From an uncultured Mobiluncus sp. (lineage in GTDB: Bacteria; Actinomycetota; Actinomycetes; Actinomycetales; Actinomycetaceae), in contig NZ_CALUCZ010000017.1 in the NCBI RefSeq assembly GCF_943914685.1, positions 4,707-68,706 of the forward strand: DNA of 64,000 bases, in the 5' to 3' direction. The notes under the pieces were generated by a model, which saw only the letters and a list, made by a program, of their open reading frames with translations, had not been told where the DNA came from and did no database searches. The position numbers and the translations under genes are program-made. This document shows, piece after piece, positions 43,457 through 51,874 of the stretch (position 1 is its first letter; the number at the start of each line of letters is the position of its first letter).

Positions 43457-43516
43457 AACTCGGAAACGCTTTCCGAACCCCGGAAAGCCCCCTATCCACG
43501 GAAAAAAGGAAGAAAA

Positions 43517-43777
43517 ATGGGAAAAATCGTTGTTGAGGTTATGGTGAAACCAGAGATTCTCGACCCGCAGGGCAAAGCCATTAAAGGCTCGCTGGCCCGG
43601 CTGGGAATCGACAACTTTGTGGACGTGCGCCAAGGCAAACGCTTCACCTTGGACACCGCTGGTGACGTGACAGAAGCGGACCTCGAGGCGGCTCGCCAGG
43701 CGGCGCAAACCCTCCTGTCCAACCCGATTATCGAGGACGTTGTGGCTGTCAAAGCCGTCACGGAGGACCAAGCATGA
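43517..43777 (+). CDS. purS: Phosphoribosylformylglycinamidine synthase subunit PurS
   Basis: 86 residues, typical. PurS is the small subunit of FGAM synthase with PurQ and PurL. Pattern VEVMVKPEILDPQGKAI, LARLGIDNFVDVRQGKRFTL (about 29-48) and LLSNPIIEDVVAV is diagnostic. AAAGGAAG precedes the ATG. Overlaps purQ by 4 bases. Confidence 0.95.
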   Translation: MGKIVVEVMVKPEILDPQGKAIKGSLARLGIDNFVDVRQGKRFTLDTAGDVTEADLEAARQAAQTLLSNPIIEDVVAVKAVTEDQA

Positions 43778-44478
43778 GCGCAAAAGTTGGGGTCGTGACG
43801 TTCCCGGGGACCCTCGACGACCAGGACGCGCGCCGGGCCGTGCGTTTGGCTGGAGCCACGCCGGTTCGGTTGTGGCACCAAGACGCGGACTTGCACGGGG
43901 TTGACGCCATCGTCTTGGCGGGCGGGTTTTCGTACGGAGACTATTTGCGGTGCGGTGCGATTGCGCGTTTTGCCCCGGTGATGGAGTCAGTCGTCGAAGC
44001 CGCCGGTCGGGGTATGCCGGTGTTGGGGATTTGTAACGGGTTCCAGGTGCTGACTGAAGCGCACCTGCTGGATGGGGCCCTGATGCGTAACGAACATAAA
44101 AAGTTCGTCTGCCGCGACCAGGTGCTGCGAGTCGAAAACACTCACACGGCTTGGACCAGTGCTTTTAGCGCGGGCGAAGAAATCCTCATTCCTCTGAAGA
44201 ACGGGGAGGGCAATTTCCGGGCCGACCCGCACACCGTGGAGCGCCTCGAGGGTGAGGGCCAGGTCGTGTTCCGCTACGCCGGTCCGTTGGGCAATCCCAA
44301 CGGTTCGTTGAATGACATTGCCGGGATTACGAATGCACAAGGTAACGTGGTCGGCTTGATGCCGCACCCGGAGCACGCCGTGGAGCCGGGTTTCGGCCCC
44401 ACCCCCGGCCAGCACAATCGGACCGGAACTGACGGTCTCAAGTTCTTTACTTCCGCCATAAGCTCAGTGCTGGTCTAA
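43774..44478 (+). CDS. purQ: Phosphoribosylformylglycinamidine synthase, glutaminase subunit
   Basis: 234 residues. Class I glutamine amidotransferase: nucleophile Cys87 in VLGICNGFQ, with His and Glu in MPHPEHAVE near the C-terminus. GGFSYGDYLRCGAIA is the PurQ-specific block. Supplies ammonia to PurL. ATGA overlap with purS; purL follows after 71 bases. Confidence 0.96.
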   Translation: MSAKVGVVTFPGTLDDQDARRAVRLAGATPVRLWHQDADLHGVDAIVLAGGFSYGDYLRCGAIARFAPVMESVVEAAGRGMPVLGICNGFQVLTEAHLLDGALMRNEHKKFVCRDQVLRVENTHTAWTSAFSAGEEILIPLKNGEGNFRADPHTVERLEGEGQVVFRYAGPLGNPNGSLNDIAGITNAQGNVVGLMPHPEHAVEPGFGPTPGQHNRTGTDGLKFFTSAISSVLV

Positions 44479-44549
44479 GCGAAAGTCCAGATTGCGGCCC
44501 CTTAGAACCGCACCCCCAAACCCCAATCAACTAATTAAGGAAACCACTC

Positions 44550-46880
44550 ATGACGACTTATGACACTGTTGAAAATGCCCAACAGACCCCCGACGAGCCG
44601 CAAGATTACCGGGCTTTGGGGCTGAAAGATGGGGAATACGCGCATATCAAAGAGATTCTGGGACGCCGCCCCACCGCGGCGGAACTGGCGATGTATTCCG
44701 TCATGTGGTCCGAACACTGCTCGTATAAATCCTCAAAAAAGCACCTGAAAGAACAGTTCGGCGCGAAAACCACCGCGGAGATGAAGAAACACCTGCTGGT
44801 CGGCATGGGCCAAAACGCGGGGGTTATCGACATCGGGGACGATTACGCGGTGACGTTCAAGGTCGAGTCGCATAACCACCCGTCTTTCGTCGAGCCGTAT
44901 CAGGGCGCTGCCACCGGGGTGGGCGGTATCGTGCGTGACATCATGGCGATGGGCGCGCGCCCGGTGGCGGTCATGGACCAGCTGCGTTTCGGGTCAGTAG
45001 ACCACCCCGACACGGCTCGCGTGGTGCACGGCGTGGTCGCGGGCGTGGGCGGCTACGGCAACTGCCTGGGACTGCCCAACATCGGCGGCGAAACCGAGTT
45101 CGACCCCAGCTACCAAGGAAACCCGCTGGTCAACGCCTTGTGTGTGGGGGTGTTGCGTCACCAGGACATTCACCTGGCGAACGCGACCGGCGTGGGTAAC
45201 CACGTGGTGCTGTTCGGGGCGCGCACCGGCGGGGACGGTATCGGTGGGGCCTCTATCCTCGCGTCCGAGTCTTTCGAGGACGGCATGCCCGCGAAGCGTC
45301 CCAGTGTCCAGGTCGGCGACCCATTCATGGAAAAAGTCCTCATTGAATGCTGTTTAGACCTGTTTGACGCCGGCGTAGTAGAGGCGATTCAAGACCTCGG
45401 CGCGGCGGGGATTTCCTGCGCGACCTCCGAACTGGCAGCCAACGGGGACTCGGGAATGCACGTAGACCTAGAGAAAGTCCTGCTGCGCGACCCGACCCTG
45501 ACCGCTGGGGAAATCCTCATGAGCGAATCCCAAGAGCGCATGATGGCTATTGTCTCCCAGAGCCACCTTAGTGAGTTTGAGGACATTGTCCGCAAGTGGG
45601 ACGTGGAATACGCCGTGATTGGCACGGTGACCGGGGACGGACGCTTGACCGTGGACCATCACGGTCAACGTATCGTGGACGTGGATCCGAAAACTGTCGC
45701 CATTGATTCGCCCGTGTACGACCGCCCTTATGCGAAACCGGCTTGGCAAGACACGCTGAACGCAAACACGGTGCTGGAAGCGATGGCGCGCGACGAACTG
45801 GCGATGCCGGGGGACACCGACGTGGCGAAACTGCGCCAAGAAATCCTTGACGTGTGCGTGACCAGCCCGAACGCGGCAGCAAAATCCTGGGTGACCGACC
45901 AATACGACCGTTACGTGCGCGGCAACACCGCCCTGTCCCAGCCTGATGATGCCGGGGTCATTCGCGTGGTCGAAGAGACCGGGCGCGGTGTGGCGCTGTC
46001 CACGGACGCGAACGGGTGGTACACGAAGCTCGATCCCTACGCTGGGGCGCAGCAGGCGCTGGCGGAGGCTTACCGCAACGTCTGCGTGGTTGGGGCGCGC
46101 CCGGTCGCGATTACGGACTGCCTGAACTTTGGGAACCCCGAGGATCCGGACGCGATGTGGCAGCTGGTGCGAGCCATGACGGGCTTGGCGGACGGCTGCG
46201 TCACCCTGAAAGTGCCGGTGACCGGCGGTAACGTGTCGCTCTATAACTCTTCAGGAGACACGATGAGCCAGCCGGATTCTTCCATCAACCCGACCCCGGT
46301 GGTGGGTATGCTGGGGTTGATGGACTCGGTGACGCGGGTGGTGCCCGCCGGTTTCGTGGGCCAGGGTCAGCCGATTGTGCTGTTCGGCGCCAAAACTGCC
46401 GCGGAGCTGGACGGCTCAGCGTGGGCGCGGTTCCACGGTCATTTCGGCGGGCGTCCGCCGGTGGTGGATTTCGCCGCAGAACAGGCCCTGGGAGAGATTT
46501 TGATTGCTGGCGCGACCAGCGTGGCTCACCTGGGGGCACACGACCTCTCTAACGGCGGTTTGGCCCAAGCCCTAGTGGATATGGCGTGCCGTTTCCACAT
46601 CGGGGCGCGCCTGGATTTGCGCCAGCTGGAGGCGGAAACCGGGCTGGGCGCGACGGCGCTGCTGTTCAGCGAAACTCAGGCGCGAGCCGTGGCTTGTGTC
46701 CGCGAGGATCAGCTAGACGCGGTGTGCCGCCAGGCCGAGGCGGCCGGTATCGGCGTGTGGCGGATTGGCGAAAGTGGCGGGCCCGACCTGTCCATTACCC
46801 TTTCGCAGGGCGAAGTGAGTTTTTCGGTCAGAGAACTGGTCGACGCCAGCGCCCAGGTCCTGCCCAATCTGTTTGACTGA
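44550..46880 (+). CDS. purL: Phosphoribosylformylglycinamidine synthase, synthetase subunit
   Basis: 776 residues, the small type of PurL that works with separate PurS and PurQ. AIR-synthase-related fold repeated twice: MWSEHCSYKSSKKHL (about 51-65), FKVESHNHPSFVEPYQGAATGVGGIVRD (in pieces), GGETEFDPSYQGNPLVNAL, then the second half with GGNVSLYNSSG and LGAHDLSNGGLAQALVDMA. Converts FGAR to FGAM with ATP. Complete, last gene of the pur unit. Confidence 0.97.
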   Translation: MTTYDTVENAQQTPDEPQDYRALGLKDGEYAHIKEILGRRPTAAELAMYSVMWSEHCSYKSSKKHLKEQFGAKTTAEMKKHLLVGMGQNAGVIDIGDDYAVTFKVESHNHPSFVEPYQGAATGVGGIVRDIMAMGARPVAVMDQLRFGSVDHPDTARVVHGVVAGVGGYGNCLGLPNIGGETEFDPSYQGNPLVNALCVGVLRHQDIHLANATGVGNHVVLFGARTGGDGIGGASILASESFEDGMPAKRPSVQVGDPFMEKVLIECCLDLFDAGVVEAIQDLGAAGISCATSELAANGDSGMHVDLEKVLLRDPTLTAGEILMSESQERMMAIVSQSHLSEFEDIVRKWDVEYAVIGTVTGDGRLTVDHHGQRIVDVDPKTVAIDSPVYDRPYAKPAWQDTLNANTVLEAMARDELAMPGDTDVAKLRQEILDVCVTSPNAAAKSWVTDQYDRYVRGNTALSQPDDAGVIRVVEETGRGVALSTDANGWYTKLDPYAGAQQALAEAYRNVCVVGARPVAITDCLNFGNPEDPDAMWQLVRAMTGLADGCVTLKVPVTGGNVSLYNSSGDTMSQPDSSINPTPVVGMLGLMDSVTRVVPAGFVGQGQPIVLFGAKTAAELDGSAWARFHGHFGGRPPVVDFAAEQALGEILIAGATSVAHLGAHDLSNGGLAQALVDMACRFHIGARLDLRQLEAETGLGATALLFSETQARAVACVREDQLDAVCRQAEAAGIGVWRIGESGGPDLSITLSQGEVSFSVRELVDASAQVLPNLFD

Positions 46881-46987
46881 GCCGCGTCGCGGGATTAAAT
46901 CTGCATAAGCCTGCATATGGTACGGCTTTCACATACAATTACCACGTCAGCGGTTGGTGCTGACTCTAAGTCCAGAGGAGATAAACG

Positions 46988-47590
46988 ATGGCGATTTTGA
47001 CGATTGGTGATGAGTTCCCGGAGTACGACTTTCAGGCCGTAGTGGGCGGTGTTCTCTCTGAGCTGCCCGTGAACAAGGAAGAAGACTACTTTACCCGGGT
47101 ACGCTCCGCTGACGTGGCGGAGGGCCAGTGGCGCCTGTTCATCATGTGGCCCAAGGACTTCACTTTTGTGTGCCCCACCGAGCTGGCCGGAATCGCCGGA
47201 GTGTACGAAGACCTGCAGGAACGTCACTGCGACGTGGTGGCGGTGAACACTGACTCCGAGTACGTCCACCTGGCTTGGCGCTCTAAGGACGAGCTGCTGA
47301 AAAATGTGCCGTTCCCGCTGGCCAGCGACCTGACTCATGACTTCGTGAAAGCGGTCGGGGTGTTGAACCGCGAGGGCGTGTGTGACCGCGCGTCGTTCCT
47401 GGTCGACCCCGATAATCGGGTGCGTTTCGTTTCGGTCGACGACGGCTCGGTCGGGCGTAACGCTGAGGAGCTGGTGCGTCAGCTCGACGCCCTGCAGTCC
47501 GGCGGCTTGACCTCTTGCGGCTGGCACCCGGGCGAACCAACCCTCGATGTGTTCAAAGCGGCCACGAACTTGGTGTCGCTGTCTATCTGA
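46988..47590 (+). CDS. ahpC: Peroxiredoxin, AhpC family
   Basis: 200 residues. Thioredoxin fold with peroxidatic Cys62 in DFTFVCPTEL and resolving Cys177 in SCGWHPGEPTL. Actinobacterial AhpC usually pairs with an AhpD gene; none is adjacent, so the reductant is unknown. The message is probably single: AGAGGAG precedes the ATG and a strong terminator follows. Reduces hydrogen peroxide and organic peroxides in the cytosol. Confidence 0.93.
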   Translation: MAILTIGDEFPEYDFQAVVGGVLSELPVNKEEDYFTRVRSADVAEGQWRLFIMWPKDFTFVCPTELAGIAGVYEDLQERHCDVVAVNTDSEYVHLAWRSKDELLKNVPFPLASDLTHDFVKAVGVLNREGVCDRASFLVDPDNRVRFVSVDDGSVGRNAEELVRQLDALQSGGLTSCGWHPGEPTLDVFKAATNLVSLSI

Positions 47591-47605
47591 TTCTGTTTCA
47601 TCTTC

Positions 47606-47645
47606 GTGACCGGGGAACCTCACCAGGTTTCCCGGTCACTTTTTT
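47606..47645 (+). terminator. Intrinsic terminator of ahpC
   Basis: GTGACCGGGGAACC pairs with GGTTTCCCGGTCAC (14 bp, one G-T) around TCACCA, followed by six T. Classic rho-independent form. Confidence 0.93.
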
Positions 47646-47834
47646 GGGTTTCGCGGTCTTCACAAGGCCGGTGGGGCGCCCGGGTTTGACGGTTGCGGTG
47701 TGCACAAGGGCGGTAGCGCGGCCGGCCCGGAACGTTGCGGAACCCGTCCAAGATGCGGAACGATTCTTTTGCAAAGTGAGACAGGTGGTATATTTGGCGC
47801 AACAAAATTATTTAAACCAAAGGAGCGTAAACTC

Positions 47835-49175
47835 ATGCATCCTAAACTAGAAAAAGTATTACAAGAAACCGATCATCGTAACCCCGGTGAACCGGAGTTC
47901 CTCCAGGCCTTGACTGAGGTGCTCATCTCGCTGGATCCGATTATCGAACGGCACCCCGAATACGCTGATTATGGCCTGTTGGAGCGTCTGACCGAGCCGG
48001 AACGCCAGATTATTTTCCGGGTTCCCTGGGTTGATGACCATGGAGATGTCCAGGTCAACCGCGGCTACCGCGTGGAGTTCAACAGTGCGCTCGGCCCGTA
48101 CAAGGGCGGCCTGCGTTTCCACAAGTCGGTGAACCGCAACATCATCAAGTTCCTGGGGTTTGAGCAAATCTTTAAGAACGCCTTGACGAACCAGGGTATC
48201 GGCGGCGGCAAGGGCGGTTCGGACTTCGACCCGCACGGCAAGTCGGATAACGAGGTCATGCTGTTCTGCCAGTCTTTCATGACCGAGCTGTACCGTCACA
48301 TCGGTGATAAGACCGACGTTCCTGCTGGTGACATCGGTGTGGGGGGCCGTGAGATTGGCTACCTGTTCGGTCAATATAAGCGTCTGACCGGCGTGCACGA
48401 GGCCGGTGTTTTGACCGGGAAAGGTCTGGGCTGGGGCGGTTCCCTGGTCCGTACCGAGGCGACCGGTTACGGTCAGGTCATGTTCGCCCGGTTCATGGCC
48501 GAAGATCGGGGCGAATCCCTGGAAGGCCGGACCTGCGCGGTTTCCGGTTCGGGCAACGTGGCAATCTACGCCATCGAAAAAGCCCAGCAGCTCGGTGCTA
48601 AGCCGGTGACCTGTTCGGATTCTAACGGCTGGGTGTACGACCGGGAGGGCATCGACCTGGATTTGCTCAAAGAGATTAAGGAACAGCGCCGCGGTCGGGT
48701 GTCCGATTATGCCGCGCAGCGTCCCAGCGCGGAGTTCCACGATTCCGGCAGAGTTTGGGTCGTTCCGGTTGATGTGGCTCTGCCCGCCGCGACCCAAAAC
48801 GAAATCGATGCAAACGACGCCAGGACCTTGGTTAAGAACGGCTGCAAGTATGTGGTGGAGGGCGCGAATATGCCCTCGACTCCGGAGGCGATTGATATCT
48901 TCCAGGCTGCTCCCGGCGTTTCCTACGCTCCAGGCAAGGCCGCGAACGCCGGTGGCGTGGGGACTTCCGCTTTCGAGATGGAACAGAACGCCTCGCGTTC
49001 CCACTGGTCTTTTGAGTATGCCGAGGAGCGTTTGGAAGCCATGATGCGCGACATTCACACCGACTGCTTGGCGACCGCCGAGGATTACGGCAAGCCCGGC
49101 GACTACGTTTACGGCGCGAACATCACCGGTTTCCGCCGTGTCGCTGACGCCATGCTGGCTCACGGCGTCATCTGA
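47835..49175 (+). CDS. gdhA: Glutamate dehydrogenase (NADP-type)
   Basis: 446 residues from the ATG at 47835, with AAAGGAGC upstream; the longer frame start at 47700 has no site. Family blocks: GYRVEFNSALGPYKGGLRFH (about 77-96, substrate lysine), GGGKGGSDFDPHGKSD, PAGDIGVGGREIGYLFGQYK, the Rossmann GSGNVAIYAIEKAQQLG and ANAGGVGTSAFEMEQNASR. It makes glutamate from 2-oxoglutarate and ammonia. NADP use is inferred from subfamily (450-residue hexameric type). Next to nadE, another ammonia-using enzyme. Confidence 0.95.
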   Translation: MHPKLEKVLQETDHRNPGEPEFLQALTEVLISLDPIIERHPEYADYGLLERLTEPERQIIFRVPWVDDHGDVQVNRGYRVEFNSALGPYKGGLRFHKSVNRNIIKFLGFEQIFKNALTNQGIGGGKGGSDFDPHGKSDNEVMLFCQSFMTELYRHIGDKTDVPAGDIGVGGREIGYLFGQYKRLTGVHEAGVLTGKGLGWGGSLVRTEATGYGQVMFARFMAEDRGESLEGRTCAVSGSGNVAIYAIEKAQQLGAKPVTCSDSNGWVYDREGIDLDLLKEIKEQRRGRVSDYAAQRPSAEFHDSGRVWVVPVDVALPAATQNEIDANDARTLVKNGCKYVVEGANMPSTPEAIDIFQAAPGVSYAPGKAANAGGVGTSAFEMEQNASRSHWSFEYAEERLEAMMRDIHTDCLATAEDYGKPGDYVYGANITGFRRVADAMLAHGVI

Positions 49176-49225
49176 TTTTCGCCTGACGGGTATATCTTCG
49201 GGGGCATTGTCGCTTAGGGGCGCTC

Positions 49226-49303
49226 GCGAGAGGCGGAAGGGGGAGGGCCCCCTCGCGTTTTGCGCGACTATTGTCGCAAAACGCTCACCCCCCAGCCTCT
49301 CGC
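49226..49303. repeat. Palindromic intergenic element, copy 3 (core only)
   Basis: The 78-bp GCGAGAGGC...GCCTCTCGC core matches 41846-41923 apparently without change, but the longer flanks of copies 1 and 2 are missing. It lies 50 bases after gdhA. The 49176-49566 gap has no gene. Confidence 0.85.
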
Positions 49304-49375
49304 TGAGTCGCGCGCTCCTCGCCCCCAAGTTGCCTGGGCAAAAATCCCGATGAACCGCCGCTTATACTACTGCTC

Positions 49376-49414
49376 GGTATGCCGTATGGCATACCAGTTT
49401 AAACCGGTTTAAAC
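49376..49414. repeat. Two adjacent palindromes
   Basis: GGTATGCC GTAT GGCATACC is followed directly by the perfect 18-bp palindrome GTTTAAACCGGTTTAAAC (49397-49414). A GGTRTGCC palindrome followed by GTTTAAA also occurs beside element copy 2, suggesting a shared module. Confidence 0.7.
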
Positions 49415-49468
49415 AGATTTTCAGCTGGTTTTTGCCAGGTTATCCAGGGCGGAATTGATTTATAAGGT

Positions 49469-49516
49469 GGGATATGGGCAGTAGCTGCCAATAATGGCAG
49501 CTACTGCCCATATCCC
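49469..49516 (-). terminator. 22-bp perfect hairpin after nadE
   Basis: GGGATATGGGCAGTAGCTGCCA (49469-49490) pairs fully with 49495-49516 around ATAA. It lies 50 bases past the nadE stop, between convergent gdhA and nadE. The T run is weak, so it may be a processing or stabilising structure rather than a simple terminator. Confidence 0.65.
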
Positions 49517-49566
49517 CCTAGTTAGCCACACCCGCGCGGGTATGGAACGAATTTTCCAGCGTCGGG

Positions 49567-51702
49567 TTACAGGTTTTTCAGTTGCGCCAAGGCGGCCGCG
49601 GGGGACAGATCCGAGGGGAATTTGAATCCGGCGCGGGGTGACAGCGTCATGCCCTCCCAGATGACCGGCCCATCGACCGAGGCAGAGCGCTTGTACTGCT
49701 GGGTCAGGAAGCGGCGGTAAAACACTTCCAGCCATTTCAGTACTTCCTCGCGGGTAAAGTAGCGGCCCTCGTTTGACCAGTCTGTGGAGTCTTTCGCGTC
49801 CCCGGTGTCCTGACACTTATCCGCGGCCCCCGGACACGTACACCCTGCGGGTTTGGTAAACGCCGCCAGCGCCAGGAACCCGACCAGGTCCGGTCCGGCC
49901 CCGCGCAGCGTGTGGTACAGGAAGAAATCGTGCAACAGGTACGGCCCGATTGACCCCTCTGTCGTCTGGTGACTGGTTTGTCCGCCGCTGTCGTGGTCAG
50001 GAATCAGCTCCGGGGTGACATCGGTGGCGATGATGGATTCCACCGTGTCCAGCAGGCCCGCGGGGTCAGCGACCAACTCGCGCTCGATGAGCACTGCGGC
50101 GGCCTCACGAATCAAATCGGGCATCATCGACTTGGGCACGCCGCAGTTCACCGAATAGTGGCTCATGTGGTCTCCGACTCCGTAAGTCGTCCACCCCAGC
50201 GCACTTTCGGACAAATCCCCGGTCCCCAGCACGAATCCGTGGCGCTGATTGGCCAGCCGGAACAGGTAATCACTGCGCAGCCCGGCTTGCACGTTCTCAA
50301 ACGTGATGTCATAGACGGCCTCGCCGTGTCCGGCCGGGTGCCCCATCGTTTTCAACATCTCGGTCGCAGTTGGCCGAATGTCGATAAGTTCGCAGCTCAC
50401 CCCCACTGCGGCGGCGAGTTTTTGGGCGTTGTCTTTCGTGTGTTCCGAGGTGGCGAAACCGGGCATGGTAAAGGTGAGGATTTCCGGCTCGCAATCGTTG
50501 CTTTCGCGGTTCGGCTCCGCCGTTTGCCGCCCCGACTCATGCGCTAAAGCGCTGTCGCTAGTGTTTTCAAGGTGCTCCGCCGGCGAAAGCAAATCGTTGC
50601 TTTCGCTGTTCGGCTCCGCCGTCTGTCGCGGCGACTCATGCGCTAAAGCGCTGTCGCACGCGGCCATAGCGACCAGCAGAGCCAGCGTAGAGTCCAGGCC
50701 GCCGGAAATGCCCAAAACAATGTTCGCATTCCCCAGCGCCTCCAAGCGCTGCACCAGGGCATCGCGCTGTATATCAAAGGCTTCGCGCAGGTCAGCCCGG
50801 TAGCGCCGGTTTGTCACGGGAACCAGGGGACGCTGCGCGGGCGGCTCCAGCAAGGGAATCTCGGTGTCCAAATCCAGCGCCACCTCCAAGTTTCCGTACC
50901 CGGTCAGCTCGGTATAGCCCGGACCGGTGTAGCGCACCCCCCGCGCCAGTTCCGGCAGCACGATGTCAGCCAGGGTCAAACCGGCGCTGCTCAGGTGCGT
51001 TTCCGCAGCCAGGACCTGACCATCTGCGGCAATAAACCCGCTGGCGCTGTAAGCCCCGTCGGTGGAGGATTCGCCGTGGGAGCCAATCGTTTGCACGACT
51101 GCCAGGTGCAGGTCACGAGAGAGGGTGCGAGCTGCGCGGTGTAGGTGGCGGGTAGAGCCGACCGTGTGTGCCGGTGCGGCCAGGTGGGCGATGACGGTGG
51201 CGGTCGGCAAGGAATTCCCCGACATGGCCGCGCCGAAAGAATTACGGGTATAGAAACTGACCGGAGCCGGGTTGTCGGCTACGGCCAGCCGGTTCAGCGA
51301 GCCAACGACCGGCAAAATATGCAGTCCCGGCAGGTTCGTGGCTGAAAATCCCCAGCTCTGGTCCAGGTCATCGTGAGCCTCTCCGCCCCAAATGGACACG
51401 GCCCGCGACACTCCGCCGAGGCGCGCCCCCACGATGGTCACAATCGACAAATCCGCGGTCTGGGTCGCAATCCAATGCAGTGCCGAAACGGTGGCGTTGG
51501 CGACCGCGGTGTTCGCTCCCCAGTCTCCGAGGGTGACGCCGGTCAGGCAGTCTTGGGGGAACACCACTAGGGCGGCGTGTTGGGCGGCGGCGGCCCGAGC
51601 CAATTCGACGATTTGGCGAGCATTGGCGTGGGGGTCTCCCAGCTGGATAGTAAAAGTCGCGCTGGCTACGCGCGCGATTCCGTGAGCATAGATGTTATCC
51701 AT
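49567..51702 (-). CDS. nadE: NAD synthetase with degenerate glutaminase domain
   Basis: 711 residues, the size of glutamine-dependent NadE. The C-terminal synthetase is intact: P-loop VLGISGGLDSTLALL (about 330), GHGEAVYDITFENVQAGLRSDYLFRLANQ (in pieces), LGTGDLSESALGWTTYGVGDHMSHY. The N-terminal nitrilase-type domain keeps the fold, but its catalytic Glu is Gln50 (FPQDCLTG), the PKxxLP lysine loop is absent, and EICED is replaced by AAMSGN, so the Cys is lost. Ammonia-dependent activity is expected (inference). An insertion with two repeats lies after the P-loop. Last step of NAD synthesis. Confidence 0.93.
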   Translation of the reverse strand: MDNIYAHGIARVASATFTIQLGDPHANARQIVELARAAAAQHAALVVFPQDCLTGVTLGDWGANTAVANATVSALHWIATQTADLSIVTIVGARLGGVSRAVSIWGGEAHDDLDQSWGFSATNLPGLHILPVVGSLNRLAVADNPAPVSFYTRNSFGAAMSGNSLPTATVIAHLAAPAHTVGSTRHLHRAARTLSRDLHLAVVQTIGSHGESSTDGAYSASGFIAADGQVLAAETHLSSAGLTLADIVLPELARGVRYTGPGYTELTGYGNLEVALDLDTEIPLLEPPAQRPLVPVTNRRYRADLREAFDIQRDALVQRLEALGNANIVLGISGGLDSTLALLVAMAACDSALAHESPRQTAEPNSESNDLLSPAEHLENTSDSALAHESGRQTAEPNRESNDCEPEILTFTMPGFATSEHTKDNAQKLAAAVGVSCELIDIRPTATEMLKTMGHPAGHGEAVYDITFENVQAGLRSDYLFRLANQRHGFVLGTGDLSESALGWTTYGVGDHMSHYSVNCGVPKSMMPDLIREAAAVLIERELVADPAGLLDTVESIIATDVTPELIPDHDSGGQTSHQTTEGSIGPYLLHDFFLYHTLRGAGPDLVGFLALAAFTKPAGCTCPGAADKCQDTGDAKDSTDWSNEGRYFTREEVLKWLEVFYRRFLTQQYKRSASVDGPVIWEGMTLSPRAGFKFPSDLSPAAALAQLKNL
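50493..50657 (-). repeat. Two 66-bp direct repeats inside nadE
   Basis: 50493-50558 and 50592-50657 are near-identical and 99 bases apart, keeping the frame. They encode DSALAHES-RQTAEPN-ESND twice, between the synthetase P-loop helix and the ILTFTMPGFAT strand, a place where other NadE proteins have a short loop. Between them CGAAAGCAA and TTGCTTTCG form an inverted repeat. Confidence 0.85.
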
Positions 51703-51874
51703 GAAACCAGTTTAGTCGCCTGGGGTCGCCCGCGGTTCTCTCCGCCGACTAGCCAATCCGCCTTCGGCCGCAGGTACCGGCACTCCGCGGTTCACCCCGA
51801 CTGACCCAGATATTGGCACATACCCCCACTTTTGCCGGGCATTCCGCTTAGAATTAACCCGAAAGGGGTACGTG

